DNA from: Fibrobacter sp.
GTDB lineage: Bacteria; Fibrobacterota; Chitinivibrionia; Chitinivibrionales; Chitinispirillaceae
Direction of reading: 5' to 3'
Length of the DNA stretch: 64,000 nucleotides
Assembly: GCA_012728995.1 (NCBI GenBank)
Contig: JAAYEB010000330.1
Location: forward strand, 1 to 64,000
Part shown: piece by piece, positions 10,260-19,601 of the stretch
Numbering within the stretch: the stretch's first letter is position 1
Layout: every line of letters begins with the position of its first letter
Program-made: the position numbers and the translations under genes
The notes under the pieces: model-generated
Told to the model about the DNA's origin: nothing
Databases searched by the model: none
Seen by the model: only the letters and a program-made list of their open reading frames with translations

Positions 10260-11654
10260 TCACAGAAATCGTTGTATCATACTTTTTTCTCTTACAGCCG
10301 GTCTTGCTATCGACATCATAATAACACCACTTTTGAAAATAGTTACAGTGCCGGTAGACTCCGATATTGTGATTGCCAAAGCATTAGTACAAGCTGTAAT
10401 CCCCGCTGCTGCTGCGTGCCTGGCACCGAAACCACCTGGCAGCGGTGGTAATTCTTCCGTTGGCGCAGGCCGCAAATAGCTTCCGGCAGATAACACAATG
10501 CCGTCTCCTGTAATTATAAACGCTCCATCAATACTCGCAAACTCTTTAATTGTCTCAACCAAACCCGGATCAAGTATATTTCGTTCTGCCTCACTATATC
10601 CTCTGAAAGGATTGATAATGAGCTGGCGAACATACGCGTTTACGGTATTAGTGTCACCAACCACGAAGATGGTACCGATTGGTTTTCCTTCCCTTCCTTC
10701 AACAGCGATTTCACCAGCAAGGCCAATTATCCTTTCAAGCACTTCAGGTTTTACATCAGGAGGAAGAATATTTTGTGCCGTAGAAAAGAAAAACTCATAC
10801 TCCAGTGCAATGTCAATAGCTACAATAGTATCAAATACTCCATTTTTTGAATTTCCCGACAAACATACGACCCGGTCCTCTCTTCCAAGTAAATTCCTCG
10901 ACAAGGCCAATAAAATTCCGATTTTCATCTGTCCAGTCCTTGAAGCCGGTATTGAAGGCGCCTGAAGCAATCCAGCCACTTTTTTGTCATTAACAAGATC
11001 GAAACGGGTTTTATTACTTGTGACAAGAATCAACTTTGGTTTTAATTTGAACTGATCTAAAAAATCATTTTCCCGAACAGTATCAGCAAATACCATTATT
11101 GCACTGGCTTTAATATCTCTGGCCAGACTGATTGTTGAACTTATTAATGGATTAATAATCTTCTTTGTAGCAGTTTTTTGTGATTTTTCTTCAGGAACAC
11201 CTTTTTTTAATGAAGTAATTATATTTTTAATCCCGACAGGTCCTTCATATGACAATATCTGCTCCCTGACAGCATCAGATTTAAAAAAGGCAGCCAGTTC
11301 TGAAAGAATCTGTATTTGACGATTATTATCTGCATCGTCTCTTGCAACCAGCAGGACAATAACATGGGCCAAAGCCCCCCTGGCAGCATCATATTTGATA
11401 CCAGCCATACTACGCCCTACAACTATGGCGAACTCCTCTTTTATCGGTCCTCTTGCCTGAGGAAGAGCAAGCCCCTGTCCGATAAATGTTGATGCAGATT
11501 CTTCTCTTTTTAAAATTTCATCAATTATGGTCTTCTGTTTTTTTACATCCAGTGCTTTACATAAAAGCAAAGACAATTCACGAATAGCTTCAACTTTCTC
11601 TTCCGCTTTAAGCTCAACAACTGTTGGCATTACCAGATATTGTTCAAAAGACAA
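10260..11654 (-). CDS. EIIA-like / PK_C-like / DisA_N diadenylate cyclase fusion
   Basis: 464 residues in three parts. Residues 1-150 have the fold signature of a PTS fructose/Ntr-type EIIA domain, but the phospho-acceptor histidine is replaced: GLALPQARG, Gln66. Residues ~165-290 resemble the pyruvate-kinase C-terminal-like domain found before the cyclase domain in archaeal DacZ proteins. Residues ~300-455 are a DisA_N diadenylate cyclase domain with DGA at 376-378 and GARHAAAA at 410-417; the usual RHR is RHA here. The likely product is c-di-AMP, a cell-wall and osmolyte messenger. The start is a TTG at 11654 with GGAGG upstream, overlapping the end of the acyltransferase gene. Whether the changed residues still allow catalysis cannot be told from sequence. 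Confidence 0.75.
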   Translation of the reverse strand: MSFEQYLVMPTVVELKAEEKVEAIRELSLLLCKALDVKKQKTIIDEILKREESASTFIGQGLALPQARGPIKEEFAIVVGRSMAGIKYDAARGALAHVIVLLVARDDADNNRQIQILSELAAFFKSDAVREQILSYEGPVGIKNIITSLKKGVPEEKSQKTATKKIINPLISSTISLARDIKASAIMVFADTVRENDFLDQFKLKPKLILVTSNKTRFDLVNDKKVAGLLQAPSIPASRTGQMKIGILLALSRNLLGREDRVVCLSGNSKNGVFDTIVAIDIALEYEFFFSTAQNILPPDVKPEVLERIIGLAGEIAVEGREGKPIGTIFVVGDTNTVNAYVRQLIINPFRGYSEAERNILDPGLVETIKEFASIDGAFIITGDGIVLSAGSYLRPAPTEELPPLPGGFGARHAAAAGITACTNALAITISESTGTVTIFKSGVIMMSIARPAVREKSMIQRFL

Positions 11655-11656
11655 TG

Positions 11657-12775
11657 CTACCTCCAGTTCTCACCAATTACAGCAGCAAAATAGTTAATTA
11701 TATCACTATTTTTTGTATATATCATATAATTATTTATTGTAATTGCATTTAATTTTAAAAGCTGCGAAATCCCCGATTCAACCAGTTTAGTTTCAGACAC
11801 TGATTTTAACATTTCGATATTTCTATTTTCACTGCTCAAAAATTGCAAAAGTGAAGATGCGTTTTCAGATATCTGGTTTATTGGTACCTTTAATTTTCCT
11901 TTAATTAAAATCGCCACAATGTGTATCGGTAAAATACAAAAAAGTGAAAGAAACTTTTTATTAATCACTTCACCAGCTTTTTGCATAGAAACCCGATGTG
12001 CCGAAAACTCATCCCTGGCATTCCGGATAAGATTTTTTTCAATGTCAACGATAGACCTTACAGAAACCGTTTCATTAAAATCTACATAGACATCCCCAAA
12101 TTTTTTTCCAGTATATCTGGAAAAAAACATTGGAAGGAATGCCATAATATCAGCTCCAAAATAATATCCATTTCCAATAATACGCTTAAATATGTTATTA
12201 CTTCTTCTCCTTAAGCTTTTTCCTTTTTGCAACAGGCCAAACCACGGAAGATCCGGAGGAAACTCATATGAAACAGACGCTATCAACAAATTTACATCAT
12301 CTGAAAGGTCCTTTGCCTGACAAAGAATTGCAGCTCCAAGAACTCCACTCTTAATTTCCATAGCTTTTCCAGAATAACTTCTCCCACCTTCAGGAAAAAC
12401 AATAACCGGTTCCCGGTTTTCCAGCATCGTAATTACATTCCTGCATAAATTACGAACATAATTACGTTCAAATCCATTATCCCTTTCCACAGTAAAAGCA
12501 CCCAGAGACTTGAACCATGGACCAATTACAGGTAAACCTGTCAGATTGTCACCGGCAGCAAATCTCAAATTTTTAAAGCCCATCTTGTGCAGGAGTATTC
12601 CTATCAGAATATAATCGATATGACTCCTGTGGGTACTGATAACCATTAAAGGGCGTTTCTGGATTTCTGATGCATCCAGATGTGGACCTCGAATATGAAT
12701 ATTACTGAAATTGGATTTAAAAAAATTATCAACGCTGTTGTGAACACCGCAGACAATATCATGATATGAACTCAT
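11657..12775 (-). CDS. PlsB-like glycerolipid acyltransferase
   Basis: About 372 residues from the ATG at 12775 (an upstream TTG at 12796 lacks a ribosome site). The acyltransferase signature H-x4-D is seen as THRSHID, followed by the substrate motif FPEGGRSYSGK and an upstream VERDNGFERNYVR block. The domain is of the LPLAT/GPAT type that moves acyl groups to glycerol-3-phosphate or lysophosphatidate at the inner membrane face. It is shorter than full-length E. coli PlsB (~800 residues). Its stop codon lies in the ribosome site of the cyclase fusion gene (GGAGGTAG), so the two are coupled. The exact acceptor is uncertain. Confidence 0.8.
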   Translation of the reverse strand: MSSYHDIVCGVHNSVDNFFKSNFSNIHIRGPHLDASEIQKRPLMVISTHRSHIDYILIGILLHKMGFKNLRFAAGDNLTGLPVIGPWFKSLGAFTVERDNGFERNYVRNLCRNVITMLENREPVIVFPEGGRSYSGKAMEIKSGVLGAAILCQAKDLSDDVNLLIASVSYEFPPDLPWFGLLQKGKSLRRRSNNIFKRIIGNGYYFGADIMAFLPMFFSRYTGKKFGDVYVDFNETVSVRSIVDIEKNLIRNARDEFSAHRVSMQKAGEVINKKFLSLFCILPIHIVAILIKGKLKVPINQISENASSLLQFLSSENRNIEMLKSVSETKLVESGISQLLKLNAITINNYMIYTKNSDIINYFAAVIGENWR

Positions 12776-13384
12776 GTACAAAACCTGCCATGACAAATAA
12801 TACTAAAACAATTTATTAAAAATAGGATTTGTTACATCTAAAACCAAGTAATACCTATATCGGATAATTAATTTAATTCTCGCATATTGAGCAAATTCAT
12901 ATTCAACCAGGAGGAAACTGGATGTAAAAACAACAACAATTAAAATAACTGCAAATTACTGGTGACTTAAAATGCTTCAGAAATAAAATACATGATTGTT
13001 GTTAAATAATTTCATGTAGTATTACTCACTACATTTTTCAGAAAACAAATATTATGTTCCGATTGTGACAAACATCAATTCACCTGTATTTGCGTTACAA
13101 GCTCAAACAAGCGATTTATAGAATCAGATAATTCTATATAATACGTTCATAACTTTCCTGGAGGGATATTATCATTTTAAACGCAGCGGGTATACAAATT
13201 CCACTTATGGCAGACATTTTTTTGCAGCAGTATCCTAAACAGATTGGACCATGAATGCTAAATTGAATTTGGCTATTCAGTTTTTAAATAAAACCATATA
13301 TCCCCCTCTCCCACTGGTACACTTTGCAGATACACAAAACCAGATAAGGAAAGGAGGTATTTGACCAAAATCTATTAGCCTTTT
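12776..13384. other. 600 bp AT-rich gap
   Basis: No supported gene. A 37-codon frame starts at the ATG at 13252 without a ribosome site. An AAGGAGGT string at 13351-13358 would serve a TTG at 13361, but that frame stops after five codons. The gap holds the 3' end of the zinc-finger gene and the promoter side of the acyltransferase operon. Confidence 0.5.
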
Positions 13385-13837
13385 TCAGGCTACATCTTCA
13401 ACAATATCGTCATTGTTCTCTTTATCTTTATCTCTGTTTATTTCGAAACTTTCACCTTCACTTTTCATCTGCTCAATAAGATCTTCCCTTCCAATCAATT
13501 GTAAATGACGAATCCTTTTGTATTCATTACGGTGTTCGGGACAGTATTTTGGATAGATATACTGACGAGGATATATTTTGACTTCAAACTGATGATCACA
13601 CCCTTCAAGAGCACAATTCATCACCATGGTAACAACTTCAGTATAATTATGCTTGAATGTCTGATTTTTGATGTTTACATCTTCAGGCTTTGTCCTTTTT
13701 CGAATACGATACCTGTCCTGTCGATGCTCCGGACAATATTTCGAAATATGGATTCCAAAAAAAATTTTTCCACAACCGGGATACTGACATTTTTTCTCCC
13801 GGAGCTTCTGACGTCTTCGTGACTTTGGTAATTGCAT
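13385..13837 (-). CDS. Duplicated CxxxC/CxxH zinc-finger protein of unknown function
   Basis: 150 residues. Two related modules are visible: CQYPGCGKIFFG...KYCPEHRQDRY at ~17-43 and CALEGCDHQFEV...KYCPEHRNEYK at ~75-107. Each has C-x4-C then C-x2-H, enough for one zinc ion, and both end in the same KYCPEHR core, so the gene arose by internal duplication. The N-terminus is strongly basic and the last 30 residues are acidic and probably disordered. A nucleic-acid-binding role is plausible but not shown. GGAGG lies about 10 bases before the ATG. A short hairpin spans the stop codon. It stands alone, divergent from the mla operon. Confidence 0.7.
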   Translation of the reverse strand: MQLPKSRRRQKLREKKCQYPGCGKIFFGIHISKYCPEHRQDRYRIRKRTKPEDVNIKNQTFKHNYTEVVTMVMNCALEGCDHQFEVKIYPRQYIYPKYCPEHRNEYKRIRHLQLIGREDLIEQMKSEGESFEINRDKDKENNDDIVEDVA

Positions 13838-14047
13838 ATAAGGATGTCCTCCACCACTGAAAAGGGGATAATTGTTGAGGGTTGATAATTAATTGCTGGA
13901 TTATTTCTATTTTCATCAGGCGTTTATAATATATCGATATTAAATAAAAAAAGCAACTTATTAATGAATATTTTTTTTGATACAATTTATCTTTCGTCCA
14001 CTTTTTTAATTTGTAATGGCTTATTTTTCAACAAGTTATCATAACTA

Positions 14048-14377
14048 TTGACACCAATTGAAGAGAAACGTATATTGGCACTTCGGACTTTGCAATTGGA
14101 ACTACCGTTTTGTCAAAAGCTCATTCATTCCGGATGTCACTGCAGAAACTCAACAATCTGTAAAAACTTGATCTCACATCTAATTCAAAAGAATCATTCA
14201 ACATTATGTACCTTATCACTCCCAGATACTATAATTATATTTAAGAGTAATACTGAAATACCAATTACGAACGCTTTCGATCAATATTTACAACAACTCT
14301 TTAACGGTTACAATGAAGTCTCAATCCGATATGGTCTCGATATCACAAAAAATTATTACAATTCCTCCTGTTCTTGA
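14048..14377 (+). CDS. Possible small Cys-rich protein ahead of mlaE
   Basis: 109 codons from a TTG with no clear ribosome site. It overlaps the proposed start of the mlaE-like gene by 65 bp in another frame. The N-terminal half has several Cys and His (CQKLIHSGCHCRNSTICKN), hinting at metal binding. Composition looks protein-like, but I recognise no family and the overlap is long. It could be a small coupled gene or chance. Confidence 0.3.
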   Translation: MTPIEEKRILALRTLQLELPFCQKLIHSGCHCRNSTICKNLISHLIQKNHSTLCTLSLPDTIIIFKSNTEIPITNAFDQYLQQLFNGYNEVSIRYGLDITKNYYNSSCS

Positions 14378-15398
14378 TCGCAACTGGGTAGAACAATCCA
14401 ATTCACTTTTATGCGAGAGAAACAGGAATCTTATTCTTGACCTTTCTAAAACAGTAAGAATAGATTCGGCCGGATTATGCTTTATAAAGCTTTTGAACTT
14501 ACAATGTAAAAACTCTGGCAAAAAACTGATTCTTCGCAATATTTCATCAGATCATCTTAATCTTCTAAAAACCTGCAATTTTCCGTTTCAAGATAAAGAA
14601 TCACCCGATTCATTTAAAAACAGCTTTTTTGTAAGTACAGGTGATACTTTTATAAAGTTTATGAATAATTCTGTTCATGCCCTTTCAGTTTTAACCGAGA
14701 TGCTTTACTGGGGCACATTTGGCCTGTTAAAAAAACAGGATTTTAAACGGGGAGCTCTTGGTGAACAAATGTATCAACTGGGATACAAGGCATTCGGAAT
14801 TGTAACACTGTTATCATTTCTAATCGGAATTGTGCTGTCCTTACAATCTGCAATGCAGTTGAGGAATTTTGGTGCTGGTATATTTCTGGCACCTCTTATA
14901 GGTATTACGATGGTTCGTGAAATGGGACCACTTCTAACCGCAATCATTCTTGCAGGTCGGACCGGAAGTGCTACGACAGCAGAAATTGCAACCATGGGAG
15001 TTGGTGAAGAGCTTGATGCACTTCAGACAATGGGTATTAACCCTATCCAGTTTGCGGTTGTACCTAAATTCTGGGCAATATCCATCACTATGCCAATCCT
15101 TTCAATTCTGGCTACCGCAGCCGGTATTCTGGGAGGATTCTTTGTAGCGATTTTTTACCTTGATCTCTCATCATCAATTTTCTGGGGAGAACTCAGCAAG
15201 CATCTGCATTTAAGGGATCTTAATGCAGGATTTATAAAATCAGTAGTTTTTTCGTGGTTAATAATATGGATCGGTTCATATTACGGTCTTAGAGTCAGAG
15301 GAGGTGCTGAGGCTGTTGGACGGGAAACTACTGCCAGCGTTGTTACAGGTATTTTTATCATTATTCTGGCTGATGCAATTTTCTCTTTTATTTTGTAA
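14313..15398 (+). CDS. MlaE-family lipid-transport permease with N-terminal STAS domain
   Basis: 361 residues. Residues ~1-90 form a STAS domain (LILDLSKTVRIDSAGLCFIKLL), the role played by separate MlaB in E. coli, fused here to the permease. Residues ~110-360 are the MlaE/YrbE membrane domain with five or so hydrophobic segments and the conserved REMGPLLTAIILAGRTGSA and EELDALQTMGINP motifs. It is the inner-membrane channel of an MCE system that moves phospholipids between membranes. Start could also be the ATG at 14331. The ABC ATPase follows after 9 bp, then the MCE protein and lipoprotein, forming one operon. Confidence 0.92.
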   Translation: MKSQSDMVSISQKIITIPPVLDRNWVEQSNSLLCERNRNLILDLSKTVRIDSAGLCFIKLLNLQCKNSGKKLILRNISSDHLNLLKTCNFPFQDKESPDSFKNSFFVSTGDTFIKFMNNSVHALSVLTEMLYWGTFGLLKKQDFKRGALGEQMYQLGYKAFGIVTLLSFLIGIVLSLQSAMQLRNFGAGIFLAPLIGITMVREMGPLLTAIILAGRTGSATTAEIATMGVGEELDALQTMGINPIQFAVVPKFWAISITMPILSILATAAGILGGFFVAIFYLDLSSSIFWGELSKHLHLRDLNAGFIKSVVFSWLIIWIGSYYGLRVRGGAEAVGRETTASVVTGIFIIILADAIFSFIL

Positions 15399-15407
15399 GG
15401 TTTTATT

Positions 15408-16214
15408 GTGCTGAATCCTTTAAAAAAAGATATTGTTAGAATTAATAATCTGGTAGTCAAATATGGTGAAAATACCATTCTTAATGATATTTCAACCCGT
15501 TTTTATTCATCAGAAATAAGAGTGATTCTAGGAACATCAGGGTGTGGAAAAACGACTCTTCTAAAATCAATTATTGGATTATTGAAACCATTTTCTGGAA
15601 CAGTTTATATAGAAAATACAGAAATTAAAGATCAGGATGATCCTGAAACGGTTAAAATTTTGAAAAAAATTGGAGTTCTTTTTCAAAATGGTGCATTGCT
15701 TGGGTCAATGACAGTTGGAGAAAATGTAGCATTACCTCTTCAAATGCATACAAATCTGCCCGATTCCATTATTAAAGAGATTGTCCAATTAAAACTGGCC
15801 CAGGTAGATCTTCCAAATGCTTCTGAGCTATATCCCGGAGAACTTTCTGGTGGGATGAAAAAACGAGCAGCTCTTGCACGTGCTCTTGCCCTTGATCCCC
15901 CTTTGCTGTTCTGTGATGAACCATCAGCCGGACTTGACCCGGTAACTTCTGCAGGACTGGATGAATTACTTCTCAAGATTCGAAAAACTCTCGGAATTAC
16001 AATAATTGTTGTAACACATGAACTGTTATCTATAGAAAAGATCGCAGATAATATCACATTTTTAAGCAAAGGTGCTCTGTTGTTTGATGGTCCGCTCAAA
16101 GATGCACTTGCTCTTGAAAAAGGGCCTATTGTTGACTTTTTTAAAAGACACGAACCCAAAAATAAATTTCATCTATCCAATACCACTGACTTTTTTGTGG
16201 AGAATATTAAATGA
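15408..16214 (+). CDS. MlaF-like ABC transporter ATPase
   Basis: 268 residues from a GTG start. Walker A is GTSGCGKTT at 42-50, the signature is LSGGMKKRAALARAL, and Walker B is LLFCDEPSAGLDP, with the H-loop in VVTHEL. The LSGGM form is characteristic of MlaF/Mkl ATPases that drive MCE lipid transport. It lies 9 bp after the MlaE-like permease, and the MCE protein starts inside its stop (4 bp overlap). It works at the cytoplasmic face of the inner membrane. Confidence 0.93.
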   Translation: MLNPLKKDIVRINNLVVKYGENTILNDISTRFYSSEIRVILGTSGCGKTTLLKSIIGLLKPFSGTVYIENTEIKDQDDPETVKILKKIGVLFQNGALLGSMTVGENVALPLQMHTNLPDSIIKEIVQLKLAQVDLPNASELYPGELSGGMKKRAALARALALDPPLLFCDEPSAGLDPVTSAGLDELLLKIRKTLGITIIVVTHELLSIEKIADNITFLSKGALLFDGPLKDALALEKGPIVDFFKRHEPKNKFHLSNTTDFFVENIK

Positions 16215-17128
16215 GTATATCACGATCTCAACGTGCACGACTTGGGGTATTTGTAATTACAGGTATAGTCCTTCTGGCTGTTTTTACAGCAATTCCACTG
16301 GGATTAAAATTAACCGACAGATATAATACCTATATCGCTTTCTTTGAAGGTGAATCTCTAAGCGGCCTTGAACAGGGTGCAGTAGTAAAATTTAACGGAG
16401 TACCAATTGGAAAAGTTGAAAAAATCTCATATTCGCCATCCGACCTTTCAAGAGTACATGTAGAATTCAAAATTCAGGAAGACTTTCCCATGAAAGTTGA
16501 TATGGTTGCCACAAGCGGTTCAATGGGTATCACGGGGCTTAAGTATGTCGAAATAACAGGCGGAAGCAACGAGTCGGAACTTTTAAAACCTGGTTCTGAA
16601 ATACCTACACGCATTTCCACTATTTCTTCTATTACCGGAAAAGCAGAATCAATAGTTGCAAAAATAGAACTTTTACTCAATCATCTCAATCAGATCTCAA
16701 ATCCTGACAGTTTACGCAGTATAAAAACGATTCTGGATAATGTAGCAGATATAACTTATAACGTTAAAGGATTTGTAAAAGAATCAGCTCCACAGATTAA
16801 TGGAATAGCCTCTTCATCACAAAACATATTGACAAAGATTGACAATATTGCCTCAGATGTTAAACTTTTAACAGGATCATTCAGCAGCACGATTTCTGCC
16901 AAGCGAATCAATTCTACGCTCAATGAGATTGATTCAACCGTGGTATCTCTGAAAAACCTGTCTATAGATCTATCTTTGATGATACGACAAAGCAGAGAAG
17001 ATTTTATTGTAGGAATGGAAAATATCAGGGAAGCAACTGAAAATGCAAATCAGTTAACCAAAATTCTGGCAGAAAATCCTTCATTGCTGCTAAGAGGTGA
17101 ATCGCAAAAACGAAGGGAAATCCGATGA
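16211..17128 (+). CDS. MlaD/MCE-domain lipid-binding protein
   Basis: 305 residues. One N-terminal membrane helix (~10-35: GVFVITGIVLLAVFTAIPLG) anchors it in the inner membrane with the rest in the periplasm. The MCE domain follows at ~40-125, with SGLEQGAVVKFNGVPIGKVEKI and GSMGITGLKYVEI. The remainder is a long helical tail, as in MCE proteins that form hexameric rings or tunnels. It overlaps mlaF by 4 bp and the next lipoprotein gene by 4 bp, so all are translated together. Confidence 0.92.
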   Translation: MSISRSQRARLGVFVITGIVLLAVFTAIPLGLKLTDRYNTYIAFFEGESLSGLEQGAVVKFNGVPIGKVEKISYSPSDLSRVHVEFKIQEDFPMKVDMVATSGSMGITGLKYVEITGGSNESELLKPGSEIPTRISTISSITGKAESIVAKIELLLNHLNQISNPDSLRSIKTILDNVADITYNVKGFVKESAPQINGIASSSQNILTKIDNIASDVKLLTGSFSSTISAKRINSTLNEIDSTVVSLKNLSIDLSLMIRQSREDFIVGMENIREATENANQLTKILAENPSLLLRGESQKRREIR

Positions 17129-17823
17129 AAAAACGGATCGTCAGGCCGCTTCTGTTCAACTTGATGGCTGCTGTTTCAATCATAATCTTTGGTTGTGGGA
17201 AAGTTCCAGTCAAGGAGTATTACATTCTGAACTACTTGCCAAATACTGATAAAAACAAAATGCAACAAAAGCCATATCAGGTCACGATCAGATTGAAAGA
17301 GTTTGATATTGAAGAAGCTTACAACCGGCCTCAAATTGTATACCGGCAAAGCCCGTTTCAACTCAGATATTACATATACCGTGTCTGGGCTGTAAAACCA
17401 ACCAGAATGATAACTGATCTGGTTTACAAACATCTGACCTCTGCAAATCTGGTAAGCAGTATTATCAGAAGATTTGATGAAGGTCCCAGACCTGATTATG
17501 AACTGTCTGGTATGATTGAAGCCCTGGAAGAATATGACAGTGATGAATTATGGTTCGCGCATCTGGCATTCAGACTCAGGCTTGTACGTTTAAATGATGG
17601 GAAAACTGTTTATACCCGCCACTTTGATCATCGTAAACGGGTTTTCCAACAAGAACCAGAGTATGTAATACGTGAGATGTCCTCGTTAATGGAATACGCA
17701 ATGGCACAGGCAATCAATGATATAGATGTCAGACTTGCTGAAGAACTTGGTCACAACAGGTTACAAATCACTCCTGAAACCGAACAATCAGCAGAAGATA
17801 CCTCAATAACCGAGGATGAATAA
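17125..17823 (+). CDS. MCE-transport auxiliary lipoprotein (PqiC/ABC_trans_aux type)
   Basis: 232 residues. A lipoprotein signal ends at the lipobox IIFGC (about Cys25). The mature part has the ABC-type transport auxiliary fold seen in PqiC and related lipoproteins: VKEYYILNYL, then YNRPQIVYRQSPFQLRYY, a Trp-containing strand and conserved helices. Such lipoproteins sit at the outer membrane and receive lipid from the MCE conduit. The tail is acidic. It overlaps mlaD by 4 bp and the next gene begins 2 bp after its stop. Confidence 0.82.
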   Translation: MKKRIVRPLLFNLMAAVSIIIFGCGKVPVKEYYILNYLPNTDKNKMQQKPYQVTIRLKEFDIEEAYNRPQIVYRQSPFQLRYYIYRVWAVKPTRMITDLVYKHLTSANLVSSIIRRFDEGPRPDYELSGMIEALEEYDSDELWFAHLAFRLRLVRLNDGKTVYTRHFDHRKRVFQQEPEYVIREMSSLMEYAMAQAINDIDVRLAEELGHNRLQITPETEQSAEDTSITEDE

Positions 17824-17825
17824 TT

Positions 17826-19559
17826 ATGACACTAATTCTTTCTCTTCTTTTCATTAATTTTTTATTCAGCATCTCTTTTGGTGCATTACCCCCGGAATTA
17901 CCTGGGAAAGAGATAAAACAGGATGATATTAACTGGTTGCTCCCAAATGATTCTATTCCCTCAACAGAAAAAAATGTAAAAAAACCTCTGACCTGGTATG
18001 ATAAAGCTGCGAAGACCTGGCTTGCACCTCCTCTGTCGGAACAGATGGCTTCAGACAGAACAAACATCCCAATAGGTAAAGGTGCTGTTTTTGTTCCCAG
18101 ATTTTCTGATCCGGAAAACGAACCTGATATAGAAATTATCGGTCCTGATGGATCAATTTTAACCACTGGCAAATCTGGTTCCTCATTACCCCTTGAACCG
18201 GGAAATTATCATGTAATGCTTGGAAACGGAACACACAGGCAAAGGATCACTCGTCAAATCGAAATAATTGAATCCAAAACGGTTCCTGTTCTTCCCGATT
18301 GGTGCGGATTACGTATTGAAACAGTAGATACAACAGCCACATCTTTCAGAGGTGAATATGAGCTGGTACGAATCGATAAATTTGAACCGTTTGGAAGGGG
18401 GTTCGGTGCAGATCCCGTGCTGGGTGAATCAGTTAAAACATGGATACTAAAACCAGGCACTTATAAAATACTTGGTAGAGGTGAAGGTTATAATACCATG
18501 GTTAATTTCATTACAGTCCGTCTGCTTCCAGGTGAGCTGGTAAATTTAACACTGGTACAACGTCCTGAAGATGGAATTATACTGGGTGGTGGAAATATAA
18601 ATTTAACAACAGGAACCAAACTGACTTCAAACTGGAAATATGGAGCAAATATCGGTGGTACTATACAATTTAACGGAGAAATCGACAAAAGAGAAGAACA
18701 TGGCAGTTCGATATCATCAATCCTGAGTTTCCGGGCAAATTTATGGGTAAACTATAATAAAGAACCTTATGAATGGTCTTCATTTTTACGCCTTGACCAG
18801 GGGTTCAATCTTTCGGAAAGAAATTTTTCCAATATATCCAGTGGTGCAGATGATTTCAGAATTTCTTCCCTTTTTATCTGGAGATTTCTACCATGGTTTG
18901 GTCCTTACGGCCGTGTTGAAATGAATACAAATTTATTACCAAGACGAATCAGGCGTGAAAAATTTAATGAATTTTGCATAATAAATAAAGATTCAAGCAT
19001 TGACCTGAACTGTTTCGACTCTACATCATCAATTACAATAGGCCCTTCCTTTTCTCCATTTATTGTTGAAGCTGGAGCTGGAACAAATCTTGATCTTCTT
19101 AGCACCAGTTTTATGGACCTTAAGTTCAGAGCCGGAACAGGTGCTTCATATAGTAAATTCTCGAACAATTACAGAAGTATAAACATAGTATCAACAGATA
19201 CTGCCAAGATTGATGAATCAATTGACTATAACCGCCTTAACAACAGCTTAATCCTTACACCTGAAAACAAAACAAGTGTTTTCGAATTCGGTCCCCAGAC
19301 ATCAATAAATACAAGTATCCGCATAGGAAGACTGGGAACTGCAGGTGCAGAATTAAAAGTTTTTGCCCCGATTGTACCAGAAATGCGATTTACACGTCCG
19401 GATTATGAGCTAATAACCACCTTAAGCTGGCATCTTACAAGTGCAATCACACTGGACTATGATTTTAATTACCAGTTGAAACAACCCGATGATAAAGATG
19501 CTCAAATTGAAAAAAGTATCCATAGAATCTGGTTAAGGTTTTCATACACCAGCAGATAA
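17826..19559 (+). CDS. Exported protein, probably outer membrane, at the end of the MCE operon
   Basis: 577 residues starting 2 bp after the lipoprotein gene. An N-terminal signal peptide (LILSLLFINFLFSISFGA) is present. Residues ~70-250 look like small beta domains with Gly-rich turns (EPGNYHVMLGNG, LKPGTYKILGRG: PEGA-like). From ~255 to the end there are alternating amphipathic strands ending with WLRFSYTSR, an aromatic-rich ending usual for outer-membrane barrels. No named family is recognised. Its position suggests a dedicated outer-membrane partner of the lipid transporter. This is inference from location and strand pattern. Confidence 0.7.
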   Translation: MTLILSLLFINFLFSISFGALPPELPGKEIKQDDINWLLPNDSIPSTEKNVKKPLTWYDKAAKTWLAPPLSEQMASDRTNIPIGKGAVFVPRFSDPENEPDIEIIGPDGSILTTGKSGSSLPLEPGNYHVMLGNGTHRQRITRQIEIIESKTVPVLPDWCGLRIETVDTTATSFRGEYELVRIDKFEPFGRGFGADPVLGESVKTWILKPGTYKILGRGEGYNTMVNFITVRLLPGELVNLTLVQRPEDGIILGGGNINLTTGTKLTSNWKYGANIGGTIQFNGEIDKREEHGSSISSILSFRANLWVNYNKEPYEWSSFLRLDQGFNLSERNFSNISSGADDFRISSLFIWRFLPWFGPYGRVEMNTNLLPRRIRREKFNEFCIINKDSSIDLNCFDSTSSITIGPSFSPFIVEAGAGTNLDLLSTSFMDLKFRAGTGASYSKFSNNYRSINIVSTDTAKIDESIDYNRLNNSLILTPENKTSVFEFGPQTSINTSIRIGRLGTAGAELKVFAPIVPEMRFTRPDYELITTLSWHLTSAITLDYDFNYQLKQPDDKDAQIEKSIHRIWLRFSYTSR

Positions 19560-19601
19560 TATGATACGCATAATCTCATACAACGTCATGGTAAAAACAA
19601 T

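Noticed and set aside
13252-13379. 37-codon frame and an AAGGAGGT site followed by a five-codon frame
   Set aside because: No convincing product and the strong ribosome-like sequence leads nowhere useful.
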